Program-made: the position numbers and the translations under genes
Source of the DNA: Trichobilharzia szidati
Lineage: Eukaryota; Platyhelminthes; Trematoda; Strigeidida; Schistosomatidae
Reading direction: 5' to 3'
NCBI GenBank assembly: GCA_944472155.2
Contig: OX235279.1
Span: 59,741,564-59,805,563 of the forward strand
DNA: 64,000 nucleotides
The notes under the pieces: generated by a model
Seen by the model: the letters and a program-made list of their open reading frames with translations, nothing else
Database searches by the model: none
What the model was told of the DNA's origin: nothing
Shown: positions 20,401-28,070 of the stretch, in pieces
Layout of the letters: the number at the start of each line of letters is the position of its first letter
How positions within the stretch are numbered: the stretch's first letter is position 1

Positions 20401-23350
20401 ATATATTTGCGATTGTACAGCTTTGAAAATGAATTCGCCGAAAAGAGACTCTTTGCTGAACTACTTGTCTTTTGTCTACAGATGATGTTTGATGAATCTG
20501 AATCATTGACATTAAAAAACCAAGTATTATACAAACCGATTACAATTATATTCATCATGGGTTTCCAGTGTCTTATGTCAACTATGGCCAAGAATCTGTC
20601 GATTGGTTTGGCTGTAGACGACATAAAATATGTTCAGTTAAAAGCATTTATGGACACAACAAAAATGAATGTAAGGTTTAAATCTCTCTTTAATTACACT
20701 AGTGATAATACAAAACACATAGATATAATTTTTAAATTTTCATGTTAGTCGGACACAGTTTAAGCAAATACTTACTTCCACTCGAACTGTGAATACACCG
20801 ATATCGAAGATGATGAGAATATAACATTAACAAAATCGAGAGAAAGTTGTGGAAGCAGTCTAAAAATTCCAATAGCTTAGTAAGACAAATATTCATGAAT
20901 GGAGCAGATAATACTTAGATAAATATACAATATTTCCCGAAATGAAATAGCTAGCAGAACTCTCATTATATCAAGAATCGCAAATGAAAACGAATACATG
21001 TCCAACGGTAGATCAAGTGTGAAATTTCAAGATAATTGAAGTACAAAAATGATACACAAGTATAGAAAAATCAATTTACATCAGAAAATATCAAATGTCA
21101 CTTTCATTAATGAACCAGTGAAGTCAAATCAAATAGATTCCGTCTGCACTTGAGTTTGAAAAGAAACAGTCACACCAACATTAAGGTTTTGTTCCACATG
21201 GTAGCAGACGACAGTTTAGGACAAATGAAATTATCAGAAACCAACGAACAGATCTTTTTCAAGGGTCCAGTGCTCTATTTACTATCCAGTCAATCAACAA
21301 TAACGAAATTGGGCTTCCCTAGGGAGTTAGACTGTACATAACGATTGGATCAACGTACAAGACTTTGTGTAAAAACCTAAAGAGTACAAATCTATAAGGA
21401 CGTTGATAATCAGATCCGTTAGTAAGTAACCAGTAAGTAAGTGCATCAGATGGGTATTCTTTGTGAAAAGCTTGGACTTACTGATATTGACAGATTACTG
21501 TACTTTTGAGTATTTGTAAAGGTGTACGAAATATATATGACATTGTCTTAATAAAATGCTACTAAATCTGAAAAGCTATATATTCTGATTAATAGCAATT
21601 GTACTACCCAAACACTGATGTAGAGGTGATAAATCTAATTTGTTTAACTAGTTATGTCACTAAAAATGCTTGGCAAAATGCGTAAGTTTGAGGAATATTT
21701 ACTAATCAGATATCTGCATCCGTGAAAACACAGTTACATTCAGTATAAGAAAATAACTATAATGAATTTATAGGTGAACACAATAAGTTTTATTGCAAAC
21801 GTAATTGTGATTTCGAATAACTATGTTACGACATTTTGTAAAAGTAATCACTTCTTTATGACAGAAAACAGAAGGTCCACTCTTTTTTCCCTTTATTTAA
21901 CTTTTCAAAGCTTCATGTGATATTCAATGCAAAACGTGGTTTAAGCAAATGGTTTAAGTTTCTTGAAACACCAAAAACCTATAAATTCATACCAAATGAG
22001 TGTAATGGATTTACTGAATGGATGTTTTCCAAACACTTTAGCTATACAATTTGCAAGCTGGACAAACTATTAGACAGAAAAGTACTTTTAATTTTCTCAA
22101 AAGCAGTGAAATTAAGGTAACCAACGACACTCCTCAGAAATTATTATGATTATATGTGAAGTGTCTCAGGTTATTTTTATTTTTAATTAGCATTGTGGTC
22201 AACTTATATGACTCTCATTCTTCTACGAATCATCGGAAATACTTTTTAACATATTAGTTGATTCATTGCCTGCAAAACAAGTATTAAGTTGCTTTTATAA
22301 ACGTTTTATACAAATACAAAATACGCTTTGTTTACATCAAGTAAAAGGATTAACAGATGAGAGTGGCACAACTTCGTTGAATACAGCGGTGAGAAAGCAC
22401 AATGAATCTTGTAGTACTCAGGATTTTCAAAATCGTAAATCGTGAGCCGTAAGTCCCCAAGAGCTACATGATAAGTAAGTGCTGTCTTACTTATGATAAT
22501 ATCATATACCAGGTCCTCGAATAGAATCAGAATGGTAAAAGACGGGTTGGCAGTCCGAGAGTGAAATAGAAGAGATTGTGTGAGGAGGAAAGTAAAGCTT
22601 GTAGTTTGTCGTGGAGCCAGCCGAGAGAGGCTGGAAAGCACAGAGTGAAATGGTGACTCTAAGGTAAACACCTACTTCCCATTCGGTTCCCAAAGGGATT
22701 ATAGTGACACTAAAAACTAGTTTACTTTTCACTGCACCAATTCTGTTCCATGAGACGAGTTTACAGGTATGTGTTCTATTTGCTACCTTTCCTTGAATAC
22801 ATCTAAATATGATTTATTTGGTTTAATTTTTCGTCAAAACTTTGCACATGCGCAGTAATCTGTGTTTCGTTCTCTAAGTGCGGTCAGCAAGAGGTTGAAT
22901 TTTTCAACGTATTAGGCAGACATCTATTCGGAATTGTTTTGAGTGGCATAGTGAGAACCCAGTCTCACTTAATAATGAGGTCAATCAGATGAGTAAATTT
23001 TGTTCTTTACTTTTGATTTTACTGTGTAGATGTCATCTGTAGTGGTTATGTTTTCTCTTTTTCCTGTTTAAACACTGAAGTGTCACCGCAAAGTAGAAAC
23101 AGAGAGTTCTTCAAAAATAGAAAAGCAGCTTGAAGATATACGAGAGTTGGTTCTGAAAAATACAAAACTTTTAGACAATCATGTGAAGGCGCAGAAAATA
23201 CTCAGAAAACTGAAGGAAAAGGGTGAGAAAAACATTAAAGATAAGTGGACTCCAGAATCTCCAAAGCCAAACAATAAACTGATACGAGATATAGCTAACG
23301 CTGACGACTATACTGATGCAGAATTACTAGATATTAATGGCAGTGATTGA
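2296..23350 (+). CDS. TRPA-type cation channel, 3' half (split gene, possibly a pseudogene)
   Basis: This is the span of a split plus-strand gene. Exons at 5843-6118 and 20482-20670 encode the S4-S5-pore and S6 parts of a TRPA (ankyrin TRP) channel, a plasma-membrane cation channel. Recognisable pieces are WQWQCG at the start of S4, a GIYVVMF stretch entering S5, and GLAVDDI at the end of S6, which matches the TRPA GLAV(G/D)DI signature. A C-terminal exon at 21911-22116 and a final coiled-coil exon near 23081-23350 follow. An upstream exon at 2296-2431 may hold S2. No ankyrin repeats or S1 were found; they would lie before this window. Oddities: a TAG stop in frame 12 bases before the donor at 6119, no convincing S3 exon, and a phase problem before the last exon. 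The gene is either decaying or contains sequence errors. Family assignment is strong; functionality is doubtful. Confidence 0.75.
2802..2835 (-). ncRNA. Hammerhead core in SINE (minus arm)
   Basis: Read on the minus strand, this arm has an exact CTGAAGA core, stem II GTCC/GGAC with loop CAAACTA, GAAA, stem III ACAGCTGT and the GTC cleavage triplet. The inner part of stem I does not pair well, although an outer CTGGGA/TCCCAG helix is possible. The core is better preserved here than in the plus arm. Confidence 0.45.
2914..2959 (+). ncRNA. Decayed hammerhead ribozyme motif in SINE (plus arm)
   Basis: Stem I strands GTACTG (2914-2919) and CAGTAC (2954-2959) pair perfectly. The core is ATGAAGA instead of CTGANGA. 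Stem II is GACC/GGAC with one mismatch around a caaacta loop. The conserved GAAA is AAAA. Stem III is the palindrome ACAGCTGT, followed by the cleavage C. The layout is that of a type I hammerhead with two core substitutions, so it is probably inactive. Confidence 0.45.
4823..4900 (-). repeat. tRNA-Gly-like SINE head
   Basis: On the minus strand the sequence contains gttgtagaatgctcgc, close to the D-loop and anticodon-arm part of tRNA-Gly, and gggttcgatcccc as a B box. A 3' acceptor stem and true cloverleaf pairing are lacking, so it is a tRNA-derived repeat. It is related to the copy at 55185-55330. Confidence 0.55.
5843..6118 (+). CDS. TRPA exon: S4, S4-S5 linker, S5 and start of pore helix
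   Basis: The exon follows an acceptor ending ctcaag, is in phase 0, and is followed by gtgagt. It encodes WQWQCG, a tryptophan-rich S4, the GIYVVMF start of S5, and a long hydrophobic S5 ending near FHILLTNQ, then a pore-helix stretch (SLLKTITMEI). This order matches TRPA channels. Near the end, where the family has Gly-Asp or Gly-Glu in the selectivity filter, the sequence reads Glu-Glu. A TAG codon lies at 6107-6109, three codons before the donor, with the frame open on both sides. If real, the stop ends the channel before S6. Confidence 0.85.
6937..7326 (-). pseudogene. Penelope-like unit A1: GIY-YIG endonuclease domain
   Basis: Open from a TAA at 7327-7329, the frame encodes CIYQFTC, then EYIGRT, the Y...YIG core of Penelope GIY-YIG nucleases, then the conserved HYPAWL and EHLVNSGH blocks. 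It ends PLSLPWPS. It aligns with the C-terminus of the 811-codon ORF. The upstream TAA and the lost RT thumb separate it from the RT. Confidence 0.85.
7400..7545 (+). repeat. Inverted N-terminal fragment inside unit A1
   Basis: On the plus strand this segment encodes RLAELEQNVSMSSHV and ends SEKRKENI. It is the same peptide encoded on the minus strand near 8820-8945. It replaces the RT thumb and the linker to GIY-YIG. Identical inversions occur at about 10315-10460 and 13231-13376, and the same breakpoint sequence is at 14775/14776. Confidence 0.8.
7545..8502 (-). pseudogene. Penelope-like unit A1: reverse transcriptase domain, 3' truncated
   Basis: The frame carries Penelope RT motifs in order: RPDKGSGIVLL, the GLPKVHK block, SLDVVSLFTNVP (motif A), DGVAMGSPLGPLLADCF (motif B) and RYIDD (motif C). 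The aspartates of motifs A and C are intact. After FLDVHLTRND the true coding sequence stops at about 7545. Instead of the RT thumb and linker there is an inverted copy of part of the N-terminal domain. The protein is therefore chimeric and unlikely to work. Confidence 0.85.
8513..9184 (-). pseudogene. Penelope-like unit A1: N-terminal domain of the ORF
   Basis: This is a 223-codon open frame beginning MCIFRDLKTSKD. It aligns throughout with the first quarter of the intact ORF at 17016-19451 (shared VKELN, FW, RRH and FENL..TNDL blocks). It ends at a TAG created by a one-base frameshift. The RT frame resumes a few bases later with PRLRNMLSKEH, matching PKVYNHLTKQH in the intact relative. The same frameshift is present in all three units, so it predates amplification. 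Confidence 0.85.
9852..10241 (-). pseudogene. Penelope-like unit A2: GIY-YIG domain
   Basis: Same sequence and same upstream stop as unit A1. Between this frame and the start of unit A1 (9185-9851) lies noncoding repeat. It includes a tandem duplication of about 178 bp (taataaaaattacaattagg and following) that the leftmost end, 6453-6936, lacks. Confidence 0.85.
10460..11417 (-). pseudogene. Penelope-like unit A2: reverse transcriptase domain, 3' truncated
   Basis: The translation is identical to unit A1, with motifs SLDVVSLFTNVP, GVAMGSPLGPL and YIDD. It is truncated by the same inversion breakpoint. Confidence 0.85.
11428..12099 (-). pseudogene. Penelope-like unit A2: N-terminal domain
   Basis: It is essentially identical to 8513-9184 with the same terminal frameshift. 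One visible difference is Cys for Tyr near the end (LDCINKRT). Very low divergence suggests recent duplication, gene conversion or an assembly repeat. Confidence 0.85.
12767..13157 (-). pseudogene. Penelope-like unit A3: GIY-YIG domain with extra frameshift
   Basis: Same domain as in A1/A2, but one additional T in the homopolymer near 12990 shifts the frame after VKGEQK. This unit-specific mutation arose after amplification or is a homopolymer sequencing error. Confidence 0.8.
13376..14333 (-). pseudogene. Penelope-like unit A3: reverse transcriptase domain, 3' truncated
   Basis: Same translation as units A1 and A2, with all RT motifs and the same inversion breakpoint. Confidence 0.85.
14344..14775 (-). 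pseudogene. Penelope-like unit A3: N-terminal domain, 5' truncated at the head-to-head junction
   Basis: The coding sequence matches units A1/A2 from RLAELEQN to LDYINKRT, but its upstream part is replaced at 14775/14776 by the inverted plus-strand copy. The longer open frame running through the junction (to 14967) is a chimera with the antisense of the GIY-YIG region. Confidence 0.8.
14776..15741 (+). mobile_element. Penelope-like inverted, 5'-truncated copy closing complex A
   Basis: This plus-strand copy starts in the RT-endonuclease linker. It has the same internal TAA (14861-14863), then an open GIY-YIG frame 14864-15253 ending PLSLPWPS, and the 3' noncoding region to tgatca at 15741. 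It is the reverse complement of 6453-7420. Confidence 0.85.
15742..16585. other. Residual TRPA intron sequence between complexes A and B
   Basis: AT-rich unique-looking sequence with no gene recognised. Its last bases, tttatgctcag followed by atgatgttt at 16589-16597, are the original acceptor and exon start now separated from the S6 exon by complex B. Confidence 0.55.
16586..16597 (+). repeat. Target-site duplication of complex B, left copy
   Basis: The sequence cagatgatgttt is repeated at 20479-20490. It was the original splice acceptor plus the first nine exon bases of the TRPA S6 exon. Confidence 0.85.
17016..19451 (-). CDS. Penelope-like retroelement protein (RT + GIY-YIG), intact ORF
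   Basis: An uninterrupted 811-codon ORF encodes a nuclear retrotransposition enzyme that copies element RNA at a nicked chromosomal site. Layout: a helical N-terminal domain (about 1-230); RT with RPDKGSGIVL near residue 257, SLDVESLFTNVP (motif A) near 400, DGIAMGSPLGPLLSDCF (motif B) near 460 and RYVDD (motif C) near 500; a thumb and linker with the KPTWNGQL block; and GIY-YIG with CIYQFTC and RYIGRS near 700-720, then HYPAWL and EHLVNTGH. It ends PLLLAW. Length and domain order match Penelope elements, whose ORFs are about 800 codons. No stop, frameshift or missing catalytic Asp is visible, so the protein may be functional. The start could also be the Met six codons further in. Confidence 0.92.
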   Translation of the reverse strand: MSTNVRMGIIHELKSSKDPSTVKELNGFLRYSVKLAIVKAKISFFNDCINNREYPKWFWKALRRSHIYPNTKSLRRHALNLIDSIKARISELERNISQRSPALHDLLPSETQRFAEYVNTVTEKRAQSTISRLTKSLKSIKAHKQFPEDPSKFVFNYSSVALSNLQLEALSMGPKFCDVNLNANRLHTQVQFENLMTQTNDLTPTSEQELQCFKSTIIDSCYQYLNTKPKVYNHLTKQHREELNQLKQNEELLITRPDKGSGIVLMDKKDYIEKMTNILSDKTKFSQPPNERNKTELIEKQLTDVLKRMQTQKLITHEVYDQIRPTGSTIPRLYGLPKIHKANLPLRPILDMSGSPYHSIAKWLTDILEPVRKRMCQYSLRDTFQFVDYIKDINTKNKTMLSLDVESLFTNVPLTETVSDICHYIDENQMDIGLPTTCLKELLLRCTLNVQFTFNDIIYRQQDGIAMGSPLGPLLSDCFMASLENGPLKSTIDNFQLYVRYVDDIFIICDDDHNLNQLLQIFNKCHPATKFTLETENESKIPFLDVELTRRDDGTLRRSIHRKPTWNGQLTSFYSWVPISRKRNLIKSLATRIRRICSSDTMEEELNFLREIFIQNGYPPRFVDKNIKQKNQKQETASVAKKILYMNLDFKGDLLSDVLRRRISTSLGRTFPAATLRIVFSSRPLICRNPKDKIPHMTTSMCIYQFTCCCGARYIGRSTRILSKRVKEHYPAWLQKGNNGHIRSAIIEHLVNTGHSISTNASFKVIYKVKNNLPKTVRFRLLCIAEALAIQLVKPELCIQKKIIQPLLLAW
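19524..20085 (+). pseudogene. Penelope-like 5'-truncated inverted copy: linker and GIY-YIG domain
   Basis: The plus-strand frame from about 19564 reads VAKKILYMNLDF and continues to PLLLAW with no stop. It is the same as the last 174 residues of the 811-codon ORF, including YIGRS and HYPAWL. The 5' part, with the whole RT, is missing. The junction at 19521-19524 joins the 5' noncoding end of the full copy to the linker of this one. Confidence 0.88.
20479..20490 (+). repeat. Target-site duplication of complex B, right copy
   Basis: The sequence cagatgatgttt forms the present acceptor and exon start. It is preceded by cttgtcttttgtcta, contributed by the element, which serves as a pyrimidine-rich tract. 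The first c may be shared with the element end. Confidence 0.85.
20482..20670 (+). CDS. TRPA exon: S6 and TRP-box-like region
   Basis: The exon is 63 codons in phase 0 and ends at a gtaagg donor. After a short polar stretch (MMFDESES) comes a hydrophobic S6 and then GLAVDDIKYVQ, the TRPA signature following S6. The middle of S6 (CLMSTMAKNLS) is less hydrophobic and less conserved than in family members, which have an MNLL-type motif there, so it may be drifting. The first bases, atgatgttt, are part of the target-site duplication of the adjacent Penelope-like element. The acceptor cag is also in the duplication, and its polypyrimidine tract comes from the element. Confidence 0.85.
20671..21910. 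other. TRPA intron
   Basis: AT-rich intron between the S6 and the next exon. No repeat family or additional exon was recognised. Confidence 0.5.
21911..22116 (+). CDS. TRPA C-terminal cytoplasmic exon
   Basis: The acceptor is ttttcaaag and the donor gtaacc. The exon is open in phase 0 and ends in phase 2. It encodes a basic, aromatic stretch with GLSKWFKFLE, aligning by position with the post-S6 region of TRPA proteins where a conserved WF follows a charged segment. No other domain is visible. The family assignment relies on order and phase with the S6 exon. Confidence 0.6.
22117..23080. other. TRPA intron
   Basis: No second gene is recognised. A minus-strand open stretch at 22306-22671 has no family features and is not called. 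Confidence 0.45.
23081..23350 (+). CDS. TRPA terminal exon, coiled coil
   Basis: The frame is open from about 23070 to a TGA at 23348-23350. It encodes a heptad-like helix (KIEKQLEDIRELVLKNTKLL), then a charged Lys-rich segment and an acidic tail ending NGSD. TRPA proteins end with such a helix. The acceptor is uncertain. AG at 23079-23080 gives phase 0, but the preceding exon ends in phase 2. AG at 23105-23106 would fit the phase but has a poor pyrimidine tract. A polyadenylation signal aataaa lies at 23479-23484. Confidence 0.6.
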   Translation, partial: CHRKVETESSSKIEKQLEDIRELVLKNTKLLDNHVKAQKILRKLKEKGEKNIKDKWTPESPKPNNKLIRDIANADDYTDAELLDINGSD

Positions 23351-23559
23351 TTTTGAAATTCAGCGCATATTTTGACAAAATCGCGCCCACTAAATTTCAC
23401 ATATAAGAAGTATTTACCCCTTATTTATCTATTCGTGATTGATCATATAGAGATTTCTCTGAAAAACATTTTTATATGAATAAATATACCATTCCATAAC
23501 TATCTCCCAAGACTTCTTAGCATTCAAACTTGTTTATGAATATGTGAAATGAGTATTAA

Positions 23560-23780
23560 TTCGTCCAGTGTCGTTTTTACAAGCTGGTGTAGGCCAAATC
23601 GACTTATTCGTGCTCGCTTTTCGGCTTTATGATAAACTTTGTGGTCTTCGGTAAACTTCTGTGTAGTTTGCCTTGCCACTCTTCTTCTGTAGATTTGTTT
23701 TGTCGCTAGGGCGTAGTGTTGGAGATTAGTTATATAGGATTTACAGAGTGAGGCGTGTTTAGACAATGCTGTTACTATCT
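23560..23780. repeat. Unnamed dispersed repeat R1, copy 1
   Basis: The segment from cgtttttacaagctggtg through cttcggtaaacttctg to gttactatctg is matched, with about one substitution in four to five bases, by 24722-24825 plus 25119-25215. Same orientation. No coding family was recognised. Confidence 0.6.
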
Positions 23781-24721
23781 GTACGTGAAATGTATTACCA
23801 CATATACCTTCGCCACATCACCCGTTAATTCACACATGTACCTAGTGTTTGCACTAGAACGATACATAAGTTGAGTTCTAACTTTACACAAAACAAGTCG
23901 TCGACATAAGGAGTAACTTACTCTGAGTATCTTGGTTACGTAGTTGCAACACATTAGTTGGAACAAATGCCACTGACTGTTAGTCACTTCCACTGAGATT
24001 AAGCAGTGCCAGAAACCTGTCTAATTCATCTGAACATTATATTCCTTCCAAAATCTTTAAGTCGTCAGTGTAACGAACAACCAGTCAACGCAGTTGGCAT
24101 GACTGACCACTGGTGAAAATCGAAAGCACCAAGCTATCTAGGAGAGAACCGTGCGAATCTGCCGAGCTGTGCTAGGATGATTAGACTCAACTGGCTTTAT
24201 TGATATAAGAACAGAATTTGTGGAGTGGCTTATTGCACATCCCCGCTAACTATAGCGTCGATATCCGTGGCTATGTTGGTTTAGTAACAATTTATGTTTT
24301 TTATATGCTTTTTAAATGAAATTTCGCATTAAAAAATTCTGACTCACATAATGTCGGCGGCATAATGTACTTGAACTGCATTACATTTGCAGCACTTGTA
24401 TCGGGAAATGTCGCTTGATACTGATATCTGTGCAATGTGATAAAGTAAATAAAGTAGGAAGTTCAGAATTTAAACGTTTATTCCTGAATTTTAATGGAAT
24501 CATACTGGTATATTCGGCCTATTTTTTGAGACGATAGTGTCTTAATTCCTTTCGTAGTTGTTGGTATTCCTAGCTCAATTTTCGCATTAATTTCAGTTTT
24601 CATGTAATCATAACATTCAGCTATTCATTTTAAGACAAAAAGCATTAGCACTATGGTTATAATATTTGTATGGACTGGAACATTAGTTTTTCAGCATGAT
24701 GTCCACTTCCAATATCCAACA

Positions 24722-25215
24722 TCGTTTTTACGAGCTAGTATAAACCAATTTGATTTATTTGTGCTCGCCTCTTGATTGTGAGGTATAGGTTTCTGATCTT
24801 CGGTAAACTTCTGCGTAGCTCGTCCTGTAGTGACCCATTTTATTACTCATCATCGTACTATACTTTCATTGTGTAATTGTACTTTGATTTGTTTATTACT
24901 CTAAATCTTGCGTGTTAACAATTGATACATTTGTACTCGCTCAAGTTTTGAATTTTGATTACGGCGAAAATACACATTCCTACACCTTCTCAAATGTCTT
25001 CTGATTTACGTTGTGTGTGTCGAGTAAGCACAACGTTAGGACACAATAATGAACGAGAAGAATTACTAGGGAATATGTGTACGCTAGTTTAATCAAAATA
25101 CACTGTGCACAACAGTCCCGCCACTCGACTGTCCTAGCTTCGGTAGTGCAGGGATTAATTATATGTGGTTTGTAGTGTGAGGTGTGTTAAGACTGTTACT
25201 ACTGTGAATGGAGTT
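24722..25215. repeat. Unnamed dispersed repeat R1, copy 2, interrupted by a solo LTR
   Basis: It is homologous to 23560-23780 on both sides of a 289-bp insertion. Colinearity resumes at cgccactc after the insertion, matching tgccactc in copy 1. Confidence 0.55.
24826..25114. mobile_element. Solo LTR-like insertion (289 bp) with 4-bp target duplication
   Basis: The insert begins TGTAGTGACCC and ends GCACAACA (TG...CA ends) and is flanked by gtcc on both sides (24822-24825, 25115-25118). It sits inside repeat R1 copy 2, so the empty site is known from copy 1. No internal retroviral-type coding sequence is present, as expected for a solo LTR. The family was not identified. Confidence 0.55.
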
Positions 25216-25261
25216 GATCCTTTCACCAGTTAGTCCTCCGGTATCGTCGTCAAAAGAAGAG

Positions 25262-25425
25262 ATTATAATAATAATAATAATAGATATAATTAGTGAAGTT
25301 ATTCAGACTAACAGACAGAAAAAGAATAAGAAAACGCAACAACAGTCAGCTGATTAAATTTGAAGAATAATATGAATAATATATATATATACTTATATAT
25401 ATATATCGGTAATAATAATAATAAG
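25262..25425. repeat. Simple repeats (ATA)n, (TA)n and (TAA)n
   Basis: The stretch holds (ATA)n at about 25264-25285, TA tracts at about 25379-25406, and (TAA)n at about 25409-25423. The last lies just beyond the 3' end of the minus-strand CR1-like element and may be its microsatellite tail. Confidence 0.6.
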
Positions 25426-26006
25426 TGTAGTTGAAGTTGTCAAGAGAGTAAGACGGGAGAGAATGTAAAGAAGTAAAATGACAGGTTTAATTGTCTCCCC
25501 CGGAATAGTGTATGCGATTTTAAGGGGATAGGCCATTTGGATGCAGTCCTTGTGTCGCTGCATGGTTGTCCAGCCTTCGCTTGAAGGCGTCTACAGACGG
25601 TGCCATAGCTACATCTGCCGGTAAGGAATTCCAGCGACCCGTAGTGAGAAGAAGTGGGAGTGCACCCGGGTCCTAGCCCTCTGGTGAGCTATCCTTCTGG
25701 GATTTCCACGAGGGAGCCTACACCTGCTCAATGGCAGAACACCTATGTTTGGGTGATTCTGGTCATTTGTTATCTTGCAGTCAGTAATCAAACCCCCTCT
25801 AAGCCGACGGTAGTCAAGTGTGAATAAGCTTAATTTCTTTAGCCTTTCATCATATGGTTTGTTTCGGAGACCAACCACTCCTTTCCGAGAGGCTGGCGTC
25901 CCTTCTAAGAAGTGGGGGTGCAATAATATTATGCACTTCAAGGTGAAGTCTGACGTCTGTTTTGTACAACCTTAGAAAGAGCTCAGGAGTGAGTACATCT
26001 AACTGT

Positions 26007-27250
26007 CTATGTGTAAAGTGTATGACCCTTATATGCCCTCGCTACGTCCCCCATGTAATTTACGCTTGTGCCCACTTTTTCCGTTACAACTAGACTCAAG
26101 TCAGGCACCGATGTTGTGCAGGACAAGCTTTCATTGCACAGGGTGTAACTTGCATTCTGCAGTCTACAGCTACGTAATTTCACTGCTTTACACTTTTTCA
26201 GGTTGAAAGTCATGCCACTGGCCACCGCTCAGTCTTCCAGAAGCCTTAGATCTGCCTGCAACCTATCTGGGTCTTCCGGATACTTTATCGCCCTCCATAT
26301 CTTTACGTCGTCAGCGCATAGAAGAGTCGGGCAGCTTAGACGGTACGGTAGATCATTGATAAAAATTACCTTTCAGCTAGGTAGTCCTTTAACCATGACA
26401 GAAGTGGCTTACCTATACCTACCTGGCTTATTTTGTGTAGGAGAAGGTCATGGTGAACAGTGTCGAATGCCTTCTCAAAGTCTAGGAAGACCACATGGAC
26501 TGGAACATTCATATTCTAGCAATATGTCCAATCGTCCCAAGCTGATAGTAGGCAAGTAACTCAGGAACTGCCTTTCCAGAAACCGTGTTGGGCTTCATGG
26601 AGTATATTAGACCTGTCGATATATTCTCTGATGTGATTGTCAATAATACTATCCAGTACTTTTGATACCACTGGGAGTAGTGCTACTGGTCTATAACTGG
26701 TGGTATTTTGCCTATCCCCACCCTTGAAGATCGGATAAAGGATGGCTCTTTTCCACTCCCCTGGTAGTTTCCCCGATTCCATGGAGTGTTGGAACAAGTC
26801 ACGTAGGGGCCTACAGAGAGCTTCGGAGCACTGTTTCAGAACAGATGGCCTGATGTCGTCACAACCTGGGGACTGCCTAGGTGTGAGTCGCTGTAGCTTC
26901 CTTAGTAATGCTGCAGGGTTTATTTGGGGAGTCGCTACTAGGTCTTCCCCCTGTGAAATAGTCGTGCCACCATTTTGGTCCGTAACGGTAATACCCAGAT
27001 TGCTGTTTAGCTGTTTGGCGAAGGCTAAACTGAATGTTTCAGCTATCTCTAGATTAGTAAGAAATTGACCGTTTGGGCCTACTAATGCGCATGCCCCTGG
27101 TTGGTTGGTTTTCTTTACGACATGAATCGGTATTGGGGTTTCTGGGGTTTGCTGGCAGTTTCTTAGCAAGGTTAGCCTGGAATGACCTCCTGTCCCTTCT
27201 GACTCTTGCATTGCACCGGTTCCTGAGTTCCAGGTATGCATCGTGGTCAA
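26007..27250 (-). pseudogene. CR1-like reverse transcriptase remnant
   Basis: The fragment contains SPGCDDIRPSVLK, then W-KRAILYPIFKGGDR, SYRPVALLPVVSKVL and EAQHGFWKGSS, the early RT blocks. After a frameshift the YADD motif is readable near 26310-26325 on the minus strand. It is followed by an in-frame TGA before AVASGMTFNLKKCK. Confidence 0.8.
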
Positions 27251-27257
27251 TTTGACT

Positions 27258-28070
27258 CTAAGATACGCGCCACGTAAAGCAAGCCTTCCGCTTTGCTTGC
27301 AGAATACGTCGCGTACCTCTCTTCAACCATGATAACTTTCTTTTGGGCTGTGTTGTGACTAAAGGGACGGTATACGAGACTACTGCATGAATAATCTTTT
27401 TTACCACCTCCCAGTGTTCATCCACAGATAGCTCATCCCATGCTAAGGGCCAGTCTGCGTCGGACAAGAGCCTCCGCATTTCAGCATAGTCAGCATTGCT
27501 GTAACACAGACATGAATGCGTAACGTTCCACTGTGAACGCTCACGGAGAACGAGATCGAAACCTATGACTGCATGGTCACTACTTCCTAGAGGAGTCATG
27601 ATCTGGACCTTTTCGACGACTAGTTGATCATTAGTTAGAATGTAGTCTAGTTTTGATGACTTTCCACTAGGGCCTCACCTAGTGTCGTCTCCAACATTTT
27701 CAGTCAGTCTCGTGTTTCGAATAGTTTGCAGTAGATTTCGGCTGAATTTTCCCTTAGCATACCCCGAGCCAAGGTTCAGTGTTGCGGCAGTGAAATCTCC
27801 AGCTATGGTGATTTGGTCATAGCCCAAGTCTCTTATCCCTGTGATAGTGCTGAGCAGTAGCTGATTGTGCTCTGCCCCACAGGTGGGAGATCGGTAGATG
27901 CCACCAAGTAAATGCTTGGTGTGGTCTACGGTGAAATGACACCATGTGGAGTCTGGGGGTTCAAAAAGTGGTGGGTCGGCTGCGCGCACACATTTAAGTT
28001 GCTTGTCAAAGTATATAGCAACTCCCCCCTTCCTTATTATCCCTGCCTCTCTTGAGTAGAACCATATCAC
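27258..28070 (-). pseudogene. CR1-like AP-endonuclease remnant
   Basis: The frame at 28070-27675 has RKGGVAIYFD and GGIYRSP, typical endonuclease blocks, and ITIAGDF (the family has GDFN). The frame at 27599-27258 has SSDHAVIGFDL, the SDH motif at the end of the fold. The two are separated by a frameshift or stop near 27600-27675. Confidence 0.75.

Larger units (their letters stand above)
16598..20478. mobile_element. Penelope-like element complex B: full-length minus copy plus inverted truncated copy
   Basis: The minus-strand copy carries a complete 811-codon ORF (17016-19451). A plus-strand 5'-truncated copy (19524-20478) is joined head-to-head, making 16626-17578 and 19524-20478 inverted repeats. 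The left end has a short tail reading into the ORF start (MGIIHE on the minus strand). Both ends carry a (GT)n/(CA)n tract at 16711-16732 and 20368-20391. The insertion is flanked by the 12-base direct repeat cagatgatgttt at 16586-16597 and 20479-20490, a target-site duplication. Confidence 0.92.

Noticed and set aside
26203..26559. Plus-strand open frames over the CR1-like region (also 26742-27068, 28052-28348, 29614-29901)
   Set aside because: They are antisense shadows of the minus-strand CR1-like element.
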